Assembly (NCBI RefSeq): GCF_036373705.1
Contig: NC_089850.1
Coordinates: 20,443,256-20,507,255 of the forward strand
Origin: Amia ocellicauda
Lineage: Eukaryota; Chordata; Actinopteri; Amiiformes; Amiidae
Direction of reading: 5' to 3'
DNA length: 64,000 bases
Below are positions 10,701 through 25,700 of the stretch, piece by piece. The notes under the pieces are model-generated. The model made no database searches. It was not told where the DNA came from and was given only the letters and a program-made list of their open reading frames with translations. A program made the translations under genes and the position numbers. Positions within the stretch are counted from its first letter, which is position 1, and each line of letters begins with the position of its first letter.

Positions 10701-13700
10701 TGTGTGTGTTTTCATAAGGATGCCAGATGTAAATGTACCTTTTTCATGAAGAGGTTGTCCTGTCGAGAGCACTTGTCTGCTTTCAGCTTGAGCACAGAAA
10801 TGTCCGATATGATGCTGCGATCAGAAAAAGAACAAGGCGTTTCACTGAGGCCAAGGATCACACGTGCAATTAAACATACACACACTTTCACTCTGATTTG
10901 TGAGGAACTGACTGAGTGCACTGTCCTGCTTCTCTCACCTGATGGAGGAGAACTTGGGGCGGTTGTCGTGGCGATCAATGAGGCTGACCAGGATGTCCAG
11001 GACCAGCAGACGTATCTCAGCATCCTCCATCAGGGTGAAGGACAGCAGGGGGTCGAGGAACGAGCTGGGCAGGGCGGTCAGCATGTTAGTGGTCTGGAAC
11101 CCTGTGGTCACCTGAGAGGGGGATAGAGAGAGAGAGAGGGAGTTGCCAGTGAGAAAGAGAGACCATAAGCAGTGACCAGAGGGGGGGGAGACGCACGCAA
11201 TGAAGGGGAGATGCCTCTCACCTGTAACAGTGATTTCAGGAGCATGACCTGTATCATCCGGCTTCCCTCAAACCTGCAAAATATAAGGAGACAACATTGT
11301 TCAGTTGCTGTATGAACCTCTCCGCCATACATCCAGAAATGCAAACATGTACCAACAGAATGTTTCTCTTTTCAGGTTTGAACTGGTTGTAAAACAAAAC
11401 CAGTAAGGATTTGCAAGTATCCATGCAAAAGTGAGAGCCAACACAGATCAGCAGAAGACCAGAGGAATGGTTTCCTTATAAATATAAAGTTTGACCATTT
11501 TAAAGGCACTTGTATTGTTCACTTTACTGGAGAACAGGACCAATCTCTGTCCTTACATCTGCTATTTATTTATTTATTTGTTTGCTTGTGTGTTTATTTA
11601 TTTGTACGTTTTATGTTCGGCTTCTGAAAGGGCTCCTAAATTGAATCAATAAACATCTGATCTAATAGCTCTGGCCTTGATTCTGCTCTGCGAAGATTAG
11701 CTTTCACTGCCTTTCGCTGCTTATATAATAGTGCTTTCAACTAAAAAGCTTTAAAAATGTCTGCATCTGTGCACACACTTTACCGCAAGGAGGGGAAATA
11801 AAAAGTACAACCATCACAGTGAGCGCACACTAAGAGCATTAGCTATTTCTTCTCCTTGTTGAGAGGAGAAAAATACCTTGACCTGGAGCTTCTGATGGCA
11901 GTAAGAAGGCTGAGCTTAAAGTGTTTCAACAGACGATAAAAAGAGAAGGTTAAAAAAAGATCGGAAGAAACGATAGAAGCAAAAAGGAATTAAATGTTTT
12001 TTCATTTACTCTAAACGCAGTCTGCATTTCTTCTCCTAAAAGGGTCTTGGACAAAATGCAAAAGTATTTGATTTGAGCTCCTACATCTGAGGAAAAGGTA
12101 ACAGGGAAGCACAGTACAAGGCTTCAGCATGAGGGCTCGGACATCGCACAAACGCAAATTAAAGCCGCATGCACACACACTTATCAACCGTTCAAAATGT
12201 GTTTCATGTTTTGTGTTTTTTTTTTTACGTCCCCTGCAGGGCTCCATAGGGAGGAGAGGCTGGTGGAGTGGAGGACGGTCTCACCCTGAATTGGCCGAGC
12301 CGAGTGAAGGGTGCATCCCCGGAATAGGGATCTTCCCCATGATGAACAGCATGACCTCTGACCTCTGGTAGGTGGGGAGCGTGTTGGCAAAAGAGCCTAT
12401 AGACACAGAGGGTCAGGGAAAACAGGGAACAGAGAGAGAGAATGAGCACAGATTGCTGGGAAAATGAGAGGGAAGAAACTGTGGAGCGTGTGAGTGAGGA
12501 GACAGAGTAATTGAAGGGAAAGACTGAGCGTGAGGGGAGTGAGAGTAAGTGATGAGAAAGTGAGAGGGAGGGGAGGGAGCAACAGTGAAAGAGTGGGCAG
12601 AGAGAGGCCAAGAGGGAGGGGAGGGCAGGCAGGCAGGCCAGCGCCAGTGCGTCTCACCGATGGTCTTGATGACGGCCTCCTGCAACTGCCGCTCCTCGTG
12701 CTCCTTGATGATCTTGGAGCCGATGTTGCCGCAGGAGTCATAGGAGCCAGTGAGCTCGTAGTCCACGCTGAGGCGCAGTTGCTTGAGCAGGGTGTTGAAC
12801 ACTTCCAGCACCGTGGGGCCTACACACAGCGCCAGGACACAGGCATACATTCAATACATAATTTACTACATTTACTCATTCGCCCACACATTTATTCATT
12901 CACTGATTGAATTTATCTCCTGCACAGATGCACAGGGACACAACTCTACCGTTAACCTGCCTTTGCCTGTCTCCCGTTACCAAGGGCAACACGCTGGGAA
13001 AAACAGGCTTAAACTGTGGGCCTCATTTGGACAAAATATCCATTTACAGTGAGCAAGGTCCCTCTAGTGGCTACATGGGAACCTGGGGGAAAAATAACCT
13101 TCTCCCGGAATACCTAGGCAGTATATTAATTATAATAATTATTAAGTGCATTCTGTAGGTAATTACTTTCTACAAAACTGAGCTGAGACTGAAGGGCTAC
13201 GTCAATCAGAGTAAATATAGATTTGGGTTAAACGAGCACATGATATATTTTTCCCTCGCCGTGTAACTAAAGTTTAATATCTAAAATTTTAGTTATAAAA
13301 TAAACTGTTCAAAACTGTGGGGGATTTAACCCTAAAGAACCCAGAGTGACCTAAAAAAAACAGGCCTCTATATGGGACACCCTTGGGGTCCTGAGGGCTT
13401 AAGTGGGGCTTATAAAACTAACTGGATGGGAGCTAATTCAGAACCCGGGCCAAAGACCCCTCGACACAGAGGCACTACTACAGCATGAGCGCCACGCAGT
13501 CTGGCCCATTTCACTCACCAACCGAGCCGCTGGCTGCTATGACAGCGGCCTCCGACAGCACTTCCACGATGCCCGCCCTCATGGTGGCCGAGTTCTTACT
13601 GTTGGCGTCCAGGTGCCCGAGGAGCTGCTGTATGACCAGGTGGGAGTGCTGGGACTGGCGGGAACATGAGGGAGGGCGACAGGAGAAACAGACGTGACAG

Positions 13701-16700
13701 TCACGCTTCAGGCTTAGCAGAATTTCACTTTTTTTCATTATTTTTTCCATACGTCACAGACTGGACCCGGGCTGCACAACTCTGGTCCTGGAAATCTCCC
13801 ATGCAGTCGGTTAAGAACTGGGAAATGTTGTTAAGCTGGAGCAGAGTTGTGCACCCTTAGGTCATTGATCTGTGCATCAGCTTCATAACTGAGGAAAATG
13901 ACCCTGATCATTAAGTTTAGTCTGTCAAGAGCCCATGCCACAGGAAGCAGACACATTAAACACGGCTGTAAAAACAGATGAAATACACAAAGCCAAACAA
14001 TGGCTCATGTGCAGAAATGGTACAAAATGAAAGGGGGGGAAGGAAAACAAACCAATGACAAGCTGCTAAGTATAAACTGGGCAAATATCATGAAAGATAG
14101 GGAGTGAAGAAAAAAATATGATCAATAAAATGTAAGGTCACAGAACTTTGTTTGAATGTTAAATGTTTGTTTGTTTATAACTCCAAAAGTGTGACGGGAA
14201 GACAAAGGGTAAGGGGAGTATAATCTAATGTTATAAAAAAAAGATTTGAAGATGAAAAAGTAAATAAATGACAGACAGACGGCTCACCTGGATGGAATAC
14301 ATGATAATTTTGAAGCAGCGAATGGCGAAGGATTTTCCCTCCCATAGAGCGTGGTTATCAAGGTGCCTTAAAAACACAGCGAGGAGAGATCGGTCACCGC
14401 AACATGTTTATTCTCAACACATCAAGCACAATTACTCCTGGAACATCTGAGGAAGGTGTCATAATTAGCAGTCTTTCACTGAAGCTGAGGTGGTCCTCCA
14501 TCCCTCTGTGCCTCGCGTTCTCTCCCCTTCGCTCACTCTATCCCTTTGTCCCTCCCCCCTCACTACACAGCTCTCTCTCTCTCTCTCCCTCCGTCCCTCA
14601 TCCCTTCTCTCTTGCTGACTCACATGAGGACAGGCTTGACAGCGTTTTTGATGTTGCCATAGGCGGCTCGGCCAAGCAGCTCTCTGAAGCAGCGCTCTGT
14701 CAGCTCCGCCGGGCTCTCCTTCTCCTTCTCTGTGGCCTGCAGGGGCGAGGGTGAGCGGCTGCCAGGGCGCACACACACAGACAGAGAAACACACACACAC
14801 ACACAAAGAAAGAGCACTTTTAAACAGGAGGAACAAGTTTGTCTGTCAGTGTTCTTGGGTACACTGTGAGACCACAGTACAGTGCAGCAGGATTTATAGG
14901 ACTTGCCCAATGAGCAACATGCTTAAACTAAAGACAAATTGCTCTCAATTAACCAATTAAGTTGACCAATTAAGTGATTTGGAGATCAGGTGGAGTCAAA
15001 AAACAAAGACTGGATTTTGGGCACTAGTGCTGCAGAACGCGTCTCTTTTTGGCTTCATCAAAACCGTTCTTTCACTCGCTCTGCTCTGCACATGGTCCTG
15101 CAGGCTGATGCATAATTAAATGTGTGTTTTTAGAGCAGACGTCCCAGGGTGCAGCGCTGTGGGGCAGCCGTGCAAACTATTGTCTTTGATCTTCTGTTTG
15201 CATTATCATATCACAACATGTTTTTCAAACGAGTGCCCCTTCCCCGTCACACTAATGAGGTTGCACTCAAGGACATCAGAGAAAGAAAAGGGCTCTGCTA
15301 CTGATACCTGCAGCTCTGTACTGCATTCAAATGAAACAGGATCAGCCTGAAGAGGAAATCTGAAATAGCAGCTAACAAACCAAAAAGGTTGGCACAACGG
15401 TTTCTGCATGCATGGTCTGAAACATTTTTTCTCAGAGAACATATAGAATAAAGTGCTGCAGAGGAAAAAGAGGCAGGCAGATGGTGTTTGGGAATGTTTG
15501 TTTTGTTGTTTTTGTTTTTCCATCTTTCTAGTTCTAGTTTGTGATCAAGAATCGTACCGACAGCACTAATTCATGTCATCTGGGCCGGTAAGAAAGTACA
15601 AATATTCCCATTAATTCTAAACCTCCGTAAAAGTCACAGGACGTCTCATCTATTCCTGGCACCGCAGCCATGACAGCTGTCACATTTCATCGCTACAGAG
15701 TGACTAGCCCTGCCTGTGAGCTGCTTGTATGTGAAGACATACAAATGTCTGATTTTATGCAACCTGTTCTCAATGATTTTTGACAAAGCGGAGAAAATAT
15801 AGATTAGAATTACAGTAACACCAACAATTGTTCACAACTCACACGTGCTGAATGAAATCACTTGCTAATTAACTTTTTTGGAATACTTTAATAGTAACTA
15901 GCTCCCCCCAGTTAAATTAGCCGGTGTGTTGTTGTCGTTTGCCACTGGACAGTCAGGCAAGCCAACAGAGGAGTCACCTAGCTCACCCCAGTTTTTTCAA
16001 CTGTGTTTGCTGGTTTAGTTAAGAGATACATCAATTGTTTACGTGGTTACTTGTTTAGCTATATATATTTATATAGTTATATATATTTTGCACCTGTATT
16101 GTAGTAACAGCAGCAGCTGTTAATTAGCAACTTACTTAGCACACTTCGTCCTTAGATCGACACACAGTTTCTGTAAATCAGAAGCGGTTACATTGTAGGC
16201 TGTTATTATTTAGCACTGCTGCGAGCTATTTATCAGTGTAACTGCATGTGTCTGGCACGGACTGTCTGTGTTCAGATTTAAAGGGGCCATTAATTGTGCC
16301 ATCAGCAATCCTGCCTGGGAGGGATTGTGCCATCCTGACAGCCTTGTGTCATTCAACGCAAAGCAGGTGGGTACCGTCCTAATTAGCTACAGGTGGAGTA
16401 TTTAACAGCCCCCTGGACCTCTGCGCCAGCAGTCAGCACCAGCAGCCTCAGTGCCCCAATTCCAAAGGGCAGGGACTCCAGCGAGGAGAAGACTGCGAGG
16501 AGACGCCGCTGCACAGCAACAACAGGCAGTCATGACTATCTCTCCGATTCCTTGTCCTGCTCTCTGCTTCCTCTCAGCATGCTCCTGCACGCCGTTGCCT
16601 CTCTAATCCTTCTAACCTTATCCCCCTGCCTCTCCATCCCTCCTCCCTCCCCTCCATTCCCTCTATCTCCCCGTCTCCCCGACTCACAAGGCAGGCTGTC

Positions 16701-19700
16701 ATCTTCTCTAGAGGTTGCTCCCCTTCGACGCTCTGTGACACCCCTGGACATCTCAGACCACCACTTCATCTCCTTCTCCCTCTCTCTCCCCTCCCTCCTC
16801 ACCCCACCCACTCACTCTGTCACCTTCCGCTGTAATCTCCACTCTGTCTCCCCCTCCACCCTTGCCTGCACTGCTCTCACTCTTCCGCTAAAAACCTAGG
16901 AGTCACCCTCAATCCTGAGCTCTTCTACACCCAGCACATCACCACGCTGGCACGCACCTACAGATTCTTCCTGAGCAACATACGCCGAATCCGACTCCTT
17001 CTTCACCGACTCCTCGGCTCAGTTGCTCGTCCAGTCCCTGGTCCTCTCCCGCCTGGACTACTGCAATTCCCTCCTGTCCGGCCTGCCTGCATCTACTACC
17101 CACCCGCTCCAGCTCATCCAAAACTCTGCGGCTCGTCTGGTGTCTCTCTGCCCCGATTCACACGCTACTCCACTGCTCCGCTCCCTCCAATGGCTCCCGA
17201 TACCGGCACGCATTCAGTTCAAGATATTGACCCTCACCTACCGCTGTCTCGACCACACTGCACCAAGATACCTTCAGACCCTCGTCTCTGCATACATCCC
17301 CTCCAGACCACTGCGGTCTTACGGTGCCAGAAGACTAACACTGCCGGAGAGGAGATCCGGAATGACACTATGGATGTGTTTGTACAATTGTGATAATTTC
17401 CCCGTTTAAAGAGATGGATATTTAGAAGACGTCACACTATTGTGTTATTGTATATTTATATATAGTCAAATTGCCGGCAATTGTTTCAGTGTGAATGGGG
17501 TTCTATATAGTGCTTTCTGTATCTCCTAATTCTAAATTTGTAAAATGTATTATGCCTGAACTGCACTGTATTATTGTATTGTACTGTATTATTTGTATTG
17601 CTCTGATATGTTGTAAGTCGCCCTGGATAAGGGCGTCTGCTAAGAAATAAATAATAATAATAACATAACCGGATTCATGCTGAGACTGGTGCCCCAGGGA
17701 AAAGAGATGTAAATTCTGTTAATTAAACAGGATTGTATTAAATGCGCAACAGACATTTTTAATGAGGTCACATGAGGTCGGTGAGGTCAAACACATGATC
17801 AAGCTCGGAGTGAACAGAAAATTCAAGGCACTGGGAAATCACAAATCATTAAACTGCAGCTGCCTCTGCACACTGGCAAACAGATTGTCTGTGTGTTTGT
17901 GTGTGGAGGGGTGATCTGGGGCTGTGGACCGAAGTTAAATCTGGGTGTGATTTCACAAGGGATGAGCTTCAACAAGTCAGCTGCAATGAGTGTGTTTTAC
18001 TGAGCTGATCAAGAAAATTAAAAAAAACGAATAAGCACTTTGTATTGGTAATTTGATTTGAAAAAAAAGTTAAATTAAACCACTGCTCCATCCATTACAC
18101 AACACCTGCCGGGCCTGGCAATGCAATGGATTGGGACATTTATTTATCTACATTAAATATGCATACATATATATTTGTGTATAGATGGAAGAAATTCAAA
18201 AGTTGTAGCCAATGTTAATTTAAAAAATAATAATCTTTGAATGGGATTACAATGACTGAACAAGCAGCCCAGCTCTCGACGGAGATATTCTTGGGGACTC
18301 AGGACCTTCAAAGTTAAATTTACTGTTTACTGTAGTTTTTTATTTTGCCTTTCATTGGCAGTGAATCTGTTTGTAAAGGCAGGAATTTGCTGTATGGAAA
18401 TACCGCCTCACACAAACACAGAGAGCAAGCAAGCACGTGTGCTCTCATCCCAGGGGCTGCAGACTTTATGGTGGCTTTTACGATAATGAAATACTGGGCT
18501 TTCGGTGCAGCCGGGCAATAAATAACACAACGGCATCGATGTGAAAGAAGTTCACGTCGCGTTATTACAATTTATCACCCCGAAATCCATCGCAAACAAG
18601 ACACTGTCTGACCAGGCATTCACCTGGTGCGGCTGTCAGATTAATAAATGTCTGCAGGAAATCAAGAGACCTCAGAGATGTGGCGAAGCAGCACGTGAGT
18701 GAGAGGAACAGCGGCGTACGTACCCCGTTATCTGTTTATCTCACGGGCCTGCACTCCCTCAGCCTCACCAGGGCTCTGACCCCTCTCTGTATGTACTCTC
18801 AAATGCCTGCCAATTACTTTGTATTTCTCACAGCACCCTTCACAACAAGCTGTCACAGAGGACCTGCTTGCACAGGCTCAACACAAAGCTGGACAGTTTC
18901 AACACAGTTGCTATGACTGTAGAAGCCAATGGCCACAGGGAACACCCTCTTGCTGTTTTAGAAAGACATCATGACGCCCTTCCACTGGGCCCCCCTGTCA
19001 GTGCCGAGTGCTCAGGTACGCTACCTCTCAGTGCCCTCCCCCTGCTGCAGGTTGAAGAGCAGCGAGGGCACAATCTTGTCCATGTGCTGCGGGTCCCAGA
19101 TGTTGGCCTGCAGCTCGTCATTCACCGTCTTCCGTACCACCCCCTGCAACCCCTTGATGCCGGCCATGCGGATCCTGGGAGAGACAGACAGACGAGATTT
19201 GATTTATCTGATGCGCCGCTCGCTCCCTCTCTACTCCCTCCCTACATCTGTCTTCCTCGTTCTTCCTCTCCCTCCCTACACCCCTCCCTCCTGCTCACTT
19301 GGTGCGAATGTCAGGGTCCTCGTAGCTGGAGTGGCACATCTCGCTGAAGCGCGACACGAAGAAGTCGTAGCTGCGGTGGTACGAGGGAGTGTCCTCCTCG
19401 ATGTTGGCGAACTTCACAAACTAGGGAGATGGAGAGAGAGAAAGAGGAACTTGTTATTTTCCCCAGATCACCTCCAGACATTACTATCTTCCTGATTATG
19501 TTTGTCGTGAGTCTAATACCATAATCCGCCCCCACCCCAAAAGAAAATGAAGCGGAATGCAGTTTCAAGCGCTCCACAGTGATCCGCTCACAGACCCAGC
19601 CCCTGTAGCAGAGTGAGCAGGGGGCTAGATAGCTAATTAAATCCCAGCTTATCTGCTAATGAGAAAATTAAACCAAGCAGACCGGGCTGGGCAGTGGCAC

Positions 19701-22700
19701 AGCGAGTGCGAGAGAAGCGTAAAACAGAAACCATGTGAGCAGCAGGAACAAGAGTCACAATATTTCAGAAGAGCTATGCCCTTCGATCCTATGATGGAAG
19801 GCCCATACATACAGCATGGTAATCTAGGAGTTTACAACTATGGTTCACGCAGACAAAATACAGTATGTCAGAGGGAACCTGACTGAATAAACAAATTAAT
19901 ACAACTGAGGAAAATAAACTGATAAATATAGTTCTTCATGGAAAGAGATTTTTTTAAGAAATACTGTCCAGTAGCCATTCAAAATTGTGTTTTGTTTATC
20001 TGTTTGGAAATATAATTTTAAACCCAGCCATAACTGGCCTAGATCTGCAAAGGTAATCCCACTAATCTCCCATGCTTTATCTTTGAGCCCCAGCAGCTCA
20101 GCATGAAATGAATACTTTATACACTGACAGATGTGTCTGGTCTAAATATATATTGATAAGCCTCAGTAATATCTCCCCACTATCTCAGAGTGTTACAGGT
20201 GTACTTGCACATGAGCCATGACTTTAATTGCTTCCAGTCTTTATATAACTCTGCTCCTGCTTACTTATACATTGTTGGCACTTCTATATTTTTACTGTGA
20301 TTCCTCCAGTGCCCCCCCTCCCTTTAGCACATAGCTAGGACTTCACTGTATTATGTCAGCATATGCTATCTTATTGAACTCATTGAACTATATACTTATT
20401 GTAATTTTGTATTGATTGTACTACTGCACATTTACAACGCTTACATTTGATTTTGCATTGATTGTATTACTGCACTTCTGTAATGCTTAAATTGCTTATT
20501 GTTTAAATCGTCAGTCACCCTGGATAAGGGCATCTGCTAAGAAACTAATAATAAAAATAATAGTCAGCTCCCGCTCATCTGGAAAATGTTTATTAAATAC
20601 TTTTTACTGCAAGCAGCTCTTTAGGTAGCTTTTAAAGTCCTGTGCAAGATAGCAAAGGAGACTCACTCTTGCAAAGAAAGACTGCAATACATTTCAGTGA
20701 CAAAAACATGCAAGTGAGATATGCAAGAGGAGGCTTGCCCCCCACGGTGCAAATCCCCAGCCCTTCACCCCCAATGCCTAGACCTCAGCTTTCATCTGCA
20801 GCACAGCGGACAGCCATGGAGAAGTTGCTGATTCAGTGAGTGCTCTTCCGTTGCACACAAAGTCACATTTTCCCCATTAATTTCCAATTTCCAGTTCTTT
20901 CTCATTACACTCAGAACATACCGCCCGAGGGACAATGCGGTGAGATAATTTTTTGTGCAAATGAGTCTACGTCGCTTCAATTCCTTAATTTAATTTTACA
21001 TTGGCATCCACGTTGTTTTCTTGATTATTTATGCAGTGGCGAGCTTCTGGGAAATGCATTGGACATATCACAGTGACAACAGCGCTCTGAACTGCATTTT
21101 GCCCTGTGGTTACTCCGTTCCCAGTGAAATCGCTTGCAGCATAAACACATTTTATCCGTCATTAAGTTATGCAACCGCTTTGGGCTGCTCCACTGTTCCA
21201 CTACGTGTTCTGCTGCACCTTCGGATTTGAAACTCGGCAACAGAAGCTGTCACTTGTGTACAGGCTGTGGGGTAGCGAGTGGGAAGGGTGTCCCAACAGT
21301 CTGGGAGACATGTTTTGGGTTCTGGCTGCTCAAATCATGCAAAATTACACCTCTCACATAACAGACAGCCTTCACACAATGGACTAGTGAGTTTTTATGT
21401 TTTTAAAATATAAAAAGATGTATTTATTTATTCTTCAATCATTAAAATGGGAGCTCCACATTGCTCCACAACCAGAAACACCTGTAAGGAAACAGAATGC
21501 TATATCATTCACTCACCGAATTGGTGCCCAGAATCTGCAGGTTGGGCTTGTCAGCCTCCAGCAGCTTGCGCACCATCTTCAGAAAGCTCTCCACAAACAG
21601 GTTGATGCTCTGGCAGTGGCAGGCCATGAGCAGCTGGTCCAGGGCCTCCATCGCAATGCACACGTACCTGTGAAACACGGAAACACGCACAGGATCAGAG
21701 AGGGACCCTGTGCTGAGCTCTGAATGCTGACCTGTGCCGTCGTGAGCTCACATTCCTGATCGGCCTGCTCAAAACAACCCCACCCCCGAAAAAACAAACA
21801 GCCGCCACCACACAGATATCCGCCAATATTCCTTGACCAGAACACTTTCCCAGCCATTTTAGCAGGTGAAGTGGCGGCGATCAGTGCAAGCAGAAGCTCA
21901 CCCGTATCGGTGCCGGGCCACATCGCGACAGAGCCGCTCCGACAGGTAGGCCCCAATGCGGTCCAGTTTCTCCGGGGCAGAGAGCGCGTAAAACGTCAGC
22001 TTCTCCATGTTGGCTTTAACCAGGCCGTCCTATGCACAACAGAGGGAGACAGGAGGACAGTGCAGTGTTAAGGGTTGAACTGAACACTATTTTAGAAAGA
22101 CATATAAACCACAGCAGGGCATACCTAAACTTTACACTAGAATTGCTGAGAAATTATTTTATCAAACCTTTTTGGTTGACTTTTCAGCAGATTAATCTCT
22201 CTCAGTTTTCCAAAGACAGCATTGTTAAGTGAAATCAAAAATCAAAAACAAGCCTGCATAGATATTCACCTTTAAGGAGTTAATTCAAAACTTGACAGTG
22301 CTGTGCAACACTGGAAGGTGCAATTTCTCACCAGTGTTCAGAGGTAATTCACACCATCTCAGTCCACATTAACAGGCAATCCTGTCTGAACACTCTCACT
22401 CACCTGTCAGTGCTAGGTGCACAGCCGTTTCTAAAACCTCCTTGAGTTTGGGCTCCTTTCAAAGGGTTTATACAACATGTATTTTGTAAGCACTCTTTTC
22501 GCTGATTTAAGACATATAAATGAGCCGATTCAGGTTACACAGATCAGTCTTCCAAATGGACTCTCTGCAACCTTTGTCAATTCCTTTGTCACCCTTTTCT
22601 GTACTTTTTACACTGTAGTCACAGATGAAAAGACTTGGAAAAAAGTGGGGAACCTTCAGCTGGCATGTTCAAGCTGCTTGTTCTAGACGGCCAGGAGAAT

Positions 22701-25700
22701 AAATAAGTGTTGTTTCCTGCTTGTTATTTCCGCGTGCAGGTAGCCACAGCCTGGGAATTGGGCCAAGCATCAAACAGAAGGGACTCACCTCTGGGTCTTC
22801 AGGGAAGATGTTGTCCACAAGCCTCTTGTATCGGGGTCTCAAAGCCCCACAGCAACCACAGACTCCTGAAAGACAACAAGACCACCACCACCGACGATTA
22901 GTGAGTAGCTGTGTCCTCACACCCTCCAGGATATAATCTCGGATCTGATTCAGCTTGTTGGTATATTTGTTTATTTTTTTCAACATAGTTGATAATGTTA
23001 TTTATTAATTCATAACAAAATCCTGTATAAATACAAATATAATACAAGTACAACCCTGGGATGAAGACAGAATTATGAGAAGGATAAAGGAAGGAAAGAG
23101 GAAGACAGGTATGGGTTTTTAAACAGCTCTGTAAGAGCTGCACTGTATTGACTTGCTGTGTCTTGTGATGCATTCAGCCCTATAGCCTAATGAGCAAAAC
23201 TCCCTTCTGTTTAGGATTTCAGTCAGTCAGATGTGCTAAAGACAAACCTCAGCCAGAGCTCAACTACACTGCACTGCAGAGCACAGCAGTCTCAGTGGCA
23301 CCTGAAAATCATCTCTCCTGGACCTGCAGAGCACCCCTCTCAATCTTTCCAGGAGCTGCACAGAGCATCCCTCCCAATCTCTCCAGGAGCTGCACAGAGC
23401 ACCCCTCACAATCTGCAACTTTGGCGGCAGTGGCTGAGTCACTCCTGTCATTATCAGACCGCACTACCCCCTGCAGCCCCTTATTCTGCACAGCTGTCAG
23501 AGAGAGGTCAAAGTGTAAAAACACCCTCACCACACCCCTCCACTGCTAATAGAACAGAAAAGAAAGTAGAGACTCTACAGGCTGTATCCAGGGCAACCTT
23601 GGTCCTGGTATGTCACAGAAGTGTCCCACTGGGGTTTACTCTAGGATAATATTGTGTGTAAATAAATCATTGCACTGTAAAGTTTTCATCAGCTTGCCAA
23701 ACGTGTAAAAACATACTCCAGCTGAAGGAATGAAAATCTTTGTTGTGTTTAGGTATTCCTTGCCCCATACTGTACTGCAGGCCACAGATACAATGTACAG
23801 ATCACTGGACATTACAGTGGACTGATGGTCTAGGAAACTGCAAGCCCTGATATTGGGAGAGTCAGACGCAACACACCGGGCAGTGGGATGAAGGGATCCA
23901 AGTGCAGCGTGGCCTGATTTAAGAAGGCAGCGCACTGATGCGACACTGCACCCACACCCAGATACAGACAGTGTCCAGGACCTGACCCAGATACACAAGA
24001 GCTCAGTCTGCCAAGAGGCCCTCAGAGCACAGCTGTAGGAGAATCACTCTTTAAAACAGGAGTTTTAAAGAGCCCCTGTGGGTAATTTTATCACGCCAAT
24101 TAAGAAACAGCTCTGGTCTCCATCTAAAACAGCAAAACATGTACAGATGATTACTGATAAGATGCCCTGAGGATCAGTGGCTGGTGGCAGCGGAGAAACA
24201 CTGTCAGGGTTCTGGACTTGGAAGTGGAGGATCTTGGGTCCAGATCCTGGGTCAGCTGCTAATGCAGTTTCCTTAAGTAAAGACTCTTCCCATAATGCTC
24301 CAGTAAAAAGCCAGCTGTATTAATGGGCACCCTTGTAGAGTGCTTTTGGTAAAAGCTTTAGCCAGCTGCACTAATAATACTAATAATAACTGAGGCCTAG
24401 TCTCCACCAATCAGTGCGCGCGTTCCATCTTCCACTCATGTTTCAAATGCTTCTATTCCAGTTCTTATTCTTCCCAATCAACCAAAACAGCAATACTAAT
24501 ATCCAAACTGACCAGCTCTTGAAAACTACCCCTATAAAGAATTAAAAACAAAAACAAAGGGGATATTGAATTGTTCTTATTTTTTAAATAAATGAAATTA
24601 ATCAAAACAAAAAGTCAAAGTTACAACAGCACTGGTCAGTTGAATTACACTACACTGTGAAAAGGAGAGAGCGACCTTCTCTTGGGATCTGCGTACTGAG
24701 TGCTCGGACACCCAGCCTCTGCCTCTCACACCCCCGATTCTGTGTTCACACGTGCTGTGGAGCTGGGCTGCCTGTTCAGGCTCCTCAGACGAGCAGCAGA
24801 GGCTATATTTAGCCCTCTACAGGACTGCTCATGCAAGGGCTTTTAGATAGCATTTCACAGGTCTGCCAGGGTCCAAGAGAAATCCCTGCACAGCAAACTC
24901 GCTGAAAGGGGATACTACAGTAGCAGCACCTCTCAGGAACAAAAGGGTATTATATTTGTTGTCTGCTCTCCCTGCCAGTGCCCCAGTTGGTTGGTTATGT
25001 CTGTCATGTCTGCGAGCAGGACAGCCAACTACCCCGGGAGCTCTCAGTGCCGTGTCAGTATCCCCGAGACGAGCATGGAGAACTCGCACACAGACATGGG
25101 TAAATCTCTCTAAATCCGCAAGGCACGTAAACCTTGACCCACTATCAAGAAGGGATTTTAAATTCTGTTTTGCCCTAAATAATTTTCTTTAATTTTCAGT
25201 CCTGGCCCTCGTCCATGAAACTGGCTTAGGAGAGAGTGATGTTAATAGATTATATTTATCAATTAACAAAATGCACTGCATCTGTGAGTGAACAGAAGAA
25301 AAATCTACATCAAATCCATATTTGGTGTGACCACCCTTTGCCTTCAAAACAGCATCAATTCTTCTAGGTACACTTGCACACAGTTTTTGAAGGAACAAGG
25401 CAGTTAGGTTGGCCCAAACATCTTGGAGAACTAACCACAGATCTTCTGTGGATTTAGGCAGCCTCAGTTGGCTCTATGGGGGCCATACCATCACTTCCAC
25501 GGCTCCTTGTTCTCCTATACACTGAAGATAGTTCTTAATGACGTTCGCTGTATGTTTGGGGTCGTTGTCATGCTGCAGAATAAATTTGGGGCCAATCAAT
25601 TCTGACCAAATCCCCAACTCCATTTGCAGAACTGCAGCCCCAAACTTGCAAGGAACCTCCAGCATGCTTCACTGTTGCCTGCAGACACTCATTCGTGTTC

